A DNA stretch of 64,000 nucleotides, taken from assembly GCA_021399435.1 (NCBI GenBank), contig JAJTUP010000014.1, forward strand, positions 248,001-312,000, in the 5' to 3' direction. The position numbers and the translations under genes are program-made. The notes under the pieces are model-generated. The model did not search any database and was not told the origin of the DNA. It saw only the letters and a list, made by a program, of their open reading frames with translations. Shown piece by piece: positions 56,856-64,000 of this stretch. Each line of letters opens with the position of its first letter. The first letter of the stretch is position 1. This stretch comes from Diaporthe sp. PMI_573 (lineage: Eukaryota > Ascomycota > Sordariomycetes > Diaporthales > Diaporthaceae).

Positions 56856-58611
56856 ATGGGCCATTATCCGTTGCTCTTCAGTCTAGTAATACTAGCAGTG
56901 ATACAGGCTGTGGCTACTTATCCAATAACCAGTGCCATGGTTTACGGCTTCGAAGATGTTTGTCTCCGCCATCATGTGTTCTGCTCCTAGACTGACGAAA
57001 GGCATATTAGGTCCCGCCGTCGTCATCGCTCCAGTGGACACCATGCTTTGATGACTTCACCTGCGCGAACCTCATAGTGCCGCTGGATTACGACGATGTA
57101 CCCGCCGGCGAAACCACAATTGCCTTTATTCAGTATGCATCAAACCTCACCGACGCCCAGGACATTATCATCAACCCCGGCGGTCCCGGCGCCTCAGGGG
57201 TAGGCACCGTGCTGGCAGCTCTGGAGTTTCTCCGACCGTACCTGGGCCAGAAACACAACATCATCGGGTTTGATCCGCGCGGCGTCAACAACTCCGGCCT
57301 GCGTCTCGACTGCCTCCCAGATGCACCGGCAGTCGCGCAGTACTATGACAGCCAAATCCTGCAACCCGTAGATCCGGAAAGCGATTCCTCCCTCTCGGAC
57401 GCCTATGCGCTCGCCGACGGCTTCGGACAGTTATGTTCCAACGCCCATCGAGATGACAACGCAGGCTACGCCAACTCCGTGGCTGTGGCTGGGGACATGT
57501 TGCATTTCGCAAAGCTGCGGGCGCCGAATACGTCCGAGGCCGATGTGCGAGTCAACTACTACGGGGCCTCGTACGGCACGGCTCTGGGAACTGCCTTTGC
57601 GACTCTGCACCCTGAGCACGTGGGCAGGTTCGTCCTTGACGGCGTCGTCGATGCTGAGGATTACTTTATTGGCGGCTGGCGCGAGAATCTTCTCCAGGCA
57701 GATGAATGTGTGCGGTCATTCTCCAAGTTCTGTTTTGATGCTAAAGAGTACGTCGATCCTTGTTACAGATGTCATGATCGAATACATGCCCCTGTTACTC
57801 TCTCTTGCGTGTCCCAGCGATTGATGCTAACTTCTTTACCGCTAGAAAATGCGCTTTCTACGTTGATGACACATCTGTCGGCGACCTCCAAGCCCGCTTC
57901 GACGCCATCCTTAGCGATGTCAAGGAGAATCCCATCGCTTTCTACGACCCAGACATTGTGGACTACCCGGCTGTGGTAACCATCAGGGACTTACAATACT
58001 ATCTACTCGTCGCCGTGTACAATTCCGTGACGAACTTCCCCATCGTCGCAACCATCATGGCGCAGCTTGAGCACCGCAACGCCAGCACCTTCGTGTCCAC
58101 CGCCAGGCTCGGGCTGGCGCCGGAGTCGTCTTGCGACTTCAGCGGCCTGACCACCTCGCCCATCCAGACCAAGTCGCTGATCCAGTGCCACGACGCGGAC
58201 GGCCGCTACGTACTCGACAGCGTCGACGAGTGGGCCGAGCACGTCAGCTACCTGGTCAACCAGTCCGCCTACGCCGGCGCGGCCTGGGCCTTCGCTGGCG
58301 GCATGTGCCGCAGCTACGACGTCCGCGCGCCGCCGAGCCAGGTGTTTGGGGGCTACGCGGCGGGCACGAAGACGGCTACGCCGATGCTGTTCGTCCGCAA
58401 CAGGCTGGACCCCGTCACGCCGGCCGCGGAAAAGATGCGGCGGTTCTTTGACGACAGCGCTTTGTTAACGCTGGATGCTGTCGGTCATCCATCCCTCGGC
58501 TTTCAAAGCCAATGTATGAGTGAGAGGGTCCGAAGTTACTTTGAAGATGGAGTCTTGCCCGAGGAGGGCGTGGTGTGCAAGGCTGACGTCCTGCCATTTT
58601 TGGATAGGTAA
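56856..58611 (+). CDS. Secreted alpha/beta-hydrolase, S33 tripeptidyl aminopeptidase-like (TAP family)
   Basis: Three exons (56856-56957, 57011-57747, 57846-58611) encode 534 aa. Exon 1 supplies a signal peptide (MGHYPLLFSLVILAVIQAVA). The joined text LQWTPCFDDFTCANLIVPLDY is the usual start of the mature TAP-type enzyme. Further marks: IINPGGPGASG (oxyanion region), GFDPRGVNNSG, YYGASYGTALG with the nucleophile Ser in GASYG, and at the C-terminus MLFVRNRLDPVTPA (Asp) and LDAVGHPSL (His). Such enzymes remove N-terminal peptides outside the cell. The fungus may use it to feed on proteins. Family length is about 500-600 aa. Intron 1 (53 nt, GTTTGT donor) is weakly defined, but the fit of the joined protein supports it. 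Confidence 0.9.
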
Positions 58612-59768
58612 TGAATCCAGGAAAGTGAAATATGCCCAAGGAAGTATAGAGACCTAGAGGACAGCGGTAATTTAACCATGGCACACAGACAAGACGACGG
58701 TCAACCAGAACTGTAGACAAGACCACATGGGGCTGTTTTCACCTTACTTTGACATCTTACTTTTACATAACATCCCATAATAGTACACTGCAACGGATCC
58801 CGTTGGTTTTACAAGACAGGCTCAAATTACATGTACTCTTTATGCCTGGTTCTCTGTCGAATACCATGGCTAATGGGGTACCCTGGTATTACTTCCTTTC
58901 CATGGAGGAATTTTGCAGCAGGTCGCCCTCCTGGCCACTTCTACATGTAGCCTGAAGGCCGAAGGAATGTGAGAAATTCTCACAGTAGTGGGAACGACTC
59001 GCTGGCCACCCCACAGGCAACGCAGCATGAGCGGCGCAGCGCGGCACAATCAGAGTGGTCATAAATCCTACTCAAATCCACCAATTCCAATGGGTTGATT
59101 GATTTGACCAACCTTTCTGCTAGTCCACTTAATCAGCTGGGGCCTGTATTGCAGTGGCATATGTTATCCAACAATTAAGAGTCGATTCTCACTACATCCA
59201 GCCCAAAGCCACATGCTAACCGATGAATGGACAAGCCCGAATTCAGATTTCCGGCTTCGAATTACTGCACAGGCCCACTGTTAATAGAATGACCTTCCTC
59301 TTTCATTCCTGCTTGCATGATGGAACGGATGGGGACCGTTGCCGTGCCTCAAGGCAGACCCTTGCGCTGCATCACAAATTTATTATATATCTACCATGCT
59401 GACAGAAAACATACCGGGCAGCTTATGAACGTGGGGCCGGCTGGCTGGCCCGCGTAGTATCCATAAAAGATTGGCCTATCAGAACCTGCTTTGTACCTAA
59501 AAGACTTTGTTAAGGTGGACCTGAGGCTCAACACATGTAAGAAATCAGATTCCGGGCTTACGGCGTTGGTGCAGGGTACTTTCGCGCTAACTGCTATCGA
59601 TCCCAAAGGACCCAGAGTGAGGTATCGTACGCTGGCGGTGGGGCGTAGCTAACTATTACCAGCGTGTAAGTACCTCACCAAGTCCAAAAGAATTCCCGAG
59701 TTCGTTGGTGCCTTCCCCCATCTTGCCATTCTTCTCGCTCGACAAGCTCCTAGAAACAACTCCTCGCC
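58612..59768. other. Intergenic, no gene seen
   Basis: Only short frames. CT-rich text before 59769 is likely leader for the MFS gene. Confidence 0.5.
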
Positions 59769-60883
59769 ATGGCTCCTGTCGAGGAAAGTGCAGGGGATCC
59801 TGCCGTAGGAGTACTGCCCGTCTCCGAACAGGCCCAGACCGGAACACAGCTTGACGAGCCTGCCCACCTCGATACAGACGGCGTCGTACCTCAGCACTCG
59901 TTGCCGCAGAACTGGTCGAGGACGCGAAGATGGTTCATAGTGCTGGCCTTGTCTCTTACCTCGCTCATGGTGTATGTTCTTGGTTGTCTGCCTGAAAACC
60001 CCGCCGAGGCAAGCGTGATGAGAGGGACGCGTCGCTGATGTTGTTGCTCTGCAGCTCCATGTCTTTAGTCATATGCGCTCCCTCCAGCACTGCGATTGCC
60101 CACGAGTTCCAAAGCCACAATGCTCTCCTTCTGGTCTTCTACATTACAGCTCCTAACCTTGGCCAAATCTTCTCTTCGCTCTACATCAGCCCCCTGTCAG
60201 AGCGTTTCGGACGCGTGCATGTGTACCACCTTTTCAACCTTCTCTTCCTCGTCCTTACCTTGGGCACGGGCTTCAGTACCAGCCTCAATATGCTGATAGT
60301 CTTGATGGCCTTGACTGGTGCTACTATTGCTCCCATCTGCTTGAACCCGGCCATCACGGGTGATCTCTTTGCTGTCAAGAAACGGGGCTCTGCAATGTTA
60401 GCTGCGAGTCTGATCCCGATCATGGGAAGTGCCGTAGGACCCATTGTTGGGGGTTATATTACACAGTATTGGGGCTGGCGTTGGACATTTTGGGTCATGG
60501 CCATATTGAGAGCTTCTGTGCAGCCCTTTCTGGCCATGGTGCTCAGAGAGACTTATCTCCCAGTCATACGCCTTGTGCCGACCCTCTCGACCACCCTGTG
60601 CGGCTTTTCGCTTGCGAGCAGCACCACACCCATCATGACCTACCTGGTGGACATCTTCGGTGATCGATCTGCTTCTGCCATCGCGGCCTTGCTACCGCTG
60701 CGTTACATCGTTGGCACCTTCTTGCCTGTTGCTTCTCCCTATATGGACTCCAAGCTCGGCTATGGTCGGTCTTACTCGTTGCTGGCGCTTCTGCTGTTCA
60801 TTCCCATACCACCAACTTTTGTGATGATAATTTGGCCACGGGATAAAAAGGCGTCTATGACTGTCGAGCAATGTATAGGGTAA
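59769..60883 (+). pseudogene. MFS multidrug-type (DHA1) transporter with central deletion
   Basis: Two exons (59769-59971, 60055-60883) give 343 aa against about 500 for the family. The N-terminal half looks normal: a cytoplasmic leader, WFIVLALSLTSLMV, SLYISPLSERFGRVHVYHL (loop 2-3), MALTGATIAPICLNPAITGD, GSAVGPIVGGYITQYWGWRW and FLAMVLRETYLPVI. It then jumps, without a stop, to LVPTLSTTLCGFSLASSTTP and TYLVDIFGDRSASAIAALLP, the last part of the family. The long central loop and about four membrane segments (roughly 150 residues) are missing at about 60561-60590. The C-terminus ends soon after TM12 at a TAA. The frame is open, but a working transporter is unlikely, hence pseudogene; a splice-independent deletion is the simplest cause. 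Confidence 0.7.
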
Positions 60884-61573
60884 TTAAGCTCATTTTGTTT
60901 TGGCGTCACTTGGGCAGTCTCGCCCTGGTGCTCCCTGATAGCGGCGAGGATATGCTCTATGCCGGGAGACGTTCTTGCTCAGTTAGTACTCAAGCCTCGT
61001 TTGACCTGACCACTGCTATCTTCCTTCCTTCCGACAGCGATCACGAACGGCCGAATACTAAACGGCAGCTGAGATCCTCTACTAGTACCTAACAGATAAA
61101 GGGACGTCTCAGGACAGCTAGAGTAGTTATCAATTCACATCGCAGCGATGAGTCGGCTTGCGCTCTTGTAAGTAGCCTAGAAATCTCAAACGGGACGGGT
61201 GTCTTGATTCAATCAAGTTGCATTTACGTCTCTGAACTCATTTTCAAGGAGGTAGTATTCCAAATGAATGACTGATATTCTGAAACGTTCCCAAGTGACC
61301 AGCACATCGGGTGGTGTCTAGATTCTATCTAAGGAAACCATTTTTCACACAAACTTTCTCACCCAAAAGCACAAATACCAACTAACACTCAAACTCCAAC
61401 CTTGCTCGCTATCCCCAAAGTCACTTGGTCCCTAAACTCCTCCAAACGTGATCCTGAGCAAAGAGTCAAAGAGATCTGAGTAGGGGCACCCAGCGCCATC
61501 TCACAATCCCTCCCATGAGTCCCAGGAACTGTTTGCAAGAAAAAGAGGGTCGATTGTCCTCCCGTCCCGCCAT
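60884..61573. other. Intergenic, no gene seen
   Basis: 3' flank of the MFS gene and 3' flank of the small minus-strand gene. No recognisable feature. Confidence 0.5.
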
Positions 61574-61816
61574 TTAACAGTTGGTGCACTTGATCTGGTT
61601 GCCGTTCCTCTGGGCGGCGTGGTAGGTGAACTGGAGCCTGTTCCAGCAGGTCTTGGCCAGCGAGCCCTCCTGCCAGTTGCGGGGGTCGCTGATATTGACC
61701 TCGAGCCTGGTCCTGCCACCGTTGAGCTTCCTGCTGGAGTAGGGGATCCTCTTGCGGTTGAAGAAGCTCTCGACGTCCTTGACGCAGAGGTGGCAAGCTG
61801 TGATTTGGACGGCCAT
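61574..61816 (-). CDS. Small Cys-containing protein, 80 aa
   Basis: Starts at ATG 61816 (MAVQITACHLCVKDVE) in a CAAAATGGC context and ends ...NQIKCTNC-stop. The frame is open up to another ATG at 61981, but 61817-61960 reads as a typical CA-rich, G-poor fungal 5' leader, so the shorter start was chosen. Five Cys residues (CHLC near the start, CW in the middle, CTNC at the end), no signal peptide, a basic centre (FNRKRIPYSSRKLNGGRTR). Could be a small zinc-binding or secreted-by-other-route protein; no family recognised. High GC and absence of stops over the length support coding. Confidence 0.55.
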   Translation of the reverse strand: MAVQITACHLCVKDVESFFNRKRIPYSSRKLNGGRTRLEVNISDPRNWQEGSLAKTCWNRLQFTYHAAQRNGNQIKCTNC

Positions 61817-63744
61817 TTTGGATAGAGTTGGATTGGTTGGTAGTGGGAAGTAGTTGTTGTGGAAGTAAAGTTGTAAGTCTGAAGTGGTTTGAATGGATGT
61901 TTGATGAAGCTGTTGATGATGTTCTTTTGTTCTGTTGGAAAATGAACATCTCGACGTATTTATATTCGACGTTGCCTTCATTGTCCTCCACTCTCTGCCA
62001 ATACTGACGACGATATCTTTATCTCAAGGTCGTTATTTTGGACCATCTTCGTTCCTTCGTCGTTTAGGAAAAGCCCTGAGGCCTTCCCGATCGACGGCTG
62101 AAATCCATCGACCCGTCATGAAGCTGGCCAGACCGCATTCCTCTCGAGACTATCAACTAGTTATGAGAGCCCAGCAAGGCTGGACAATAATCAAGTGAAA
62201 CTGTCGAGGATTTCTGTGGGGCAGAAGGCTGTTATGGCAGGCCGGCCGTGTAGGCCTAGGTGTACGTAGCCACATCCTGTCTACTCGGCCAAGTGAAAGA
62301 GGCTGTTCGAAGGTATGGCCGTTTCGGCTAGATTCTTCTTAAAAAAACACCAATGGCCGTTCCTTCCCATCCTAACAACAACGGGGTGGGCCAAAACTGA
62401 GAAACCCGCGAAGCTATTCCTAGAAGAATCAAGTCGGGGCAAAGAAGAGGATGTCTGCATGAGGCTAGGTTCGCGTCTAAGGAGAATCTACATCGGGCTA
62501 ATGTCTGTTCTGGGCTGGTGTCTAATGAGTACAGCCACGCTTTCCATCGTGTAATGTTGACAATGAGATAGAAATAGTTTCAGGAGGTAGACAAGCTCGA
62601 AGGATGATGCCTCAAAAGCTCCCTACATATTCCACTGTGAAATATGCTATAAATAATATCGATTGTTGAAACGAGGGTGTAGCCGTTTCGGAACTGACGG
62701 CTGTTCTTTCCTACTGCCAAGCAAGCACAGGGACTTTTACATCGCTTCCTCTGCCAATGGCCTTGCGCGGGAATTAAACCCTGGGCGAGTGGTCATCTCC
62801 TGGACCTTGGACATTGGTGACCGCGTCTTGTGCTGTACGACTTGAGCATTCCCACGGTCGCCTACCCCCATCCTCCTCCACCTGCACTAGTTGCAGATCG
62901 GAATCCATTGTTATCGAGACTTGCAGCTGGAGGGTTTTCTATCTCTAGTTGGATCAAATCGCAGGGATAGTGATTGCTTCTCCCCCATACGGCCTGGTAA
63001 GTCGAAGCTAGCTCCTTAAGGGCTAGTTGGACCTCAGCTGATGGGGCTCAAAGTTAAGGTGATTATGGAAAATGCCAAATTAAACATCTGACTCGCTCAA
63101 AGCCTACTTATCCCCCACTGTTACCCTTACAGTCCCTAATGGAACATGAAGACAGCGACCTGGTCGGGATGTAAAACAATTCTACCATAGGACTGGAAAC
63201 ATCCATGACGCTGGGTCTCTCTAATATGGATTTTCCATATCCTTGCCTGCCATATGGCGACATCTACCATGTACCTAGCTACATGGCTATTCTTAGCATC
63301 CGGGCTCTCAACGATTGACGAGAAGGATTCCAAAGGGAATCCTTTCGCCTATCGTGTCGGCAACCCGGCAAATGTGGCTTCCACAGTCAACACGGATTGC
63401 CATCCTTTATGCATCCTTATCTTGCTTGTTCGTTGCTTGACTTATCTGCCTATACAGGGCTCGACTGTTATTAAAGGAAGCAAGCGTCGAACTCCGGCGT
63501 TCCTACGCATACAGAGTCAAAGCAAGTTGCTTCTATATGGCAATTCGGGATGTTAATTGACCTTTTGCGAGTAACCAAACGGCATTTATTAACAAAAGAC
63601 TTACAACTGGACAAACAGACTGACGAGTCTGGCTGCTTGAAGAATGGAGTTCGAGTCTGAGCTGTTTATGCGTGGTAGCTACCAGAACTTGGGGCAAACA
63701 GCCTCTCATCGAGCGTGTCTAATATTAGACACACACTCTAGTAT
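61817..63744. other. Gene-poor 1.9-kb stretch
   Basis: Leader of the small gene on the left (to about 61980). Beyond it only short frames, no repeats or RNA genes seen. Confidence 0.5.
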
Positions 63745-64000
63745 CTACATCCTCTGCAGCACCTCTCTGCTTTGCTTTCTTATCCCGCTGTCGAGCTGGT
63801 CCAACTCGACGATCCACGCCAGCGCACCCGTCCACTCCTGCCATTTCTCAAGCCCAGCACAGTCCGGCTCGACACGCAGCTGTTTCGTGCAGCCCTCCAG
63901 ACGCAGCCACGTCAGTGCGGCAGGCACATGTCCCTCCAGCGTCGCCTTGCTAAAGGCGGGCCTGCCTCTCGAGGCCGCCCACGCCCTTGCCCTTCCTGTA
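63745..64000 (-). CDS. 3' end of an unknown gene crossing the right edge
   Basis: The minus strand is open from the right edge to TAG 63745-63747 and reads ARAWAASRGRPAFSKATLEG, HVPAALTWLRLEGCTKQLRV and finally ALAWIVELDQLDSGIRKQ with a short tail. It is GC-rich with coding-like codon use, in contrast to the AT-rich sequence beside it. Only the C-terminal 84 residues or so are visible; no domain recognised. Confidence 0.5.
   Translation of the reverse strand, partial: TGRARAWAASRGRPAFSKATLEGHVPAALTWLRLEGCTKQLRVEPDCAGLEKWQEWTGALAWIVELDQLDSGIRKQSREVLQRM

Noticed and set aside
61389..61991. Minus-strand open frame of 200 codons over the small Cys protein
   Set aside because: Gln-rich text produced by reading the CA-rich leader and coding region out of frame.
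1..64000. tRNA, rRNA or other structured RNA genes
   Set aside because: I scanned by eye for TTCGA-type T-loops with matching stems and saw none; a covariance-model search would be decisive.

Overview
The window looks like nuclear DNA of a filamentous ascomycete (Pezizomycotina, probably Sordariomycetes). Genes carry several short introns (about 50-90 bp) with fungal GTAAGT-type donors and CTAAC-like branch sites. The families are typical of such genomes: HET domain, Zn2Cys6 regulator, STAND/ankyrin protein, GPI-type lysophospholipase B, acid trehalase, many MFS permeases and Fot1/pogo transposons, one of them full of RIP-like stop codons. Species was not determined.

Layout. 1-6.6 kb: 3' part of a HET-domain gene (minus) running off the left edge, a decayed 1.85-kb pogo-like transposon, a headless class-III aminotransferase relic and AT-rich decayed sequence with a dispersed repeat. 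6.6-14 kb: seven-exon M1 aminopeptidase, Dal5-type permease and an unknown protein. 14-19 kb: long stretch with no convincing gene. 19-29 kb: DUF1479 protein, a possible decayed minus-strand gene, a two-TM glycoprotein and a STAND/ankyrin-type protein. 29.6-33.5 kb: a secreted amidase-signature gene split by a second, nearly intact copy of the pogo-like transposon. 34-46 kb: acid trehalase, a secreted HExxH protein, PMP3, lysophospholipase B and a Zn2Cys6 regulator. 46-47.3 kb: a graveyard with a frameshifted P450 3' end, the second copy of the dispersed repeat, a copper-transporter-like shred and minisatellites. 47.6-54.7 kb: a GDSG protease-like protein, an alpha-glucoside-type sugar porter and an unknown protein. 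54.7-64 kb: degenerate repeats, a secreted S33 tripeptidyl-peptidase-like hydrolase, an MFS gene with a central deletion, a small Cys-rich protein and the 3' end of an unknown minus-strand gene at the right edge.

I see no secondary-metabolite cluster or operon-like system. Several neighbours share a nutritional or surface theme (permeases, trehalase, amidase, peptidases, lysophospholipase), but each gene appears to have its own promoter. The most unusual observations are a predicted 3-nt microexon that restores the canonical zinc cluster of the regulator at 44.05 kb, a transposon insertion that would leave the amidase frame exactly intact if removed with one TA, the contrast between the RIP-decayed and the nearly intact transposon copies, and three arrays of one degenerate ACCTCCT minisatellite within 9 kb. 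Exon boundaries were worked out by hand from splice consensus, frame continuity and protein-family fit; no RNA evidence was available.
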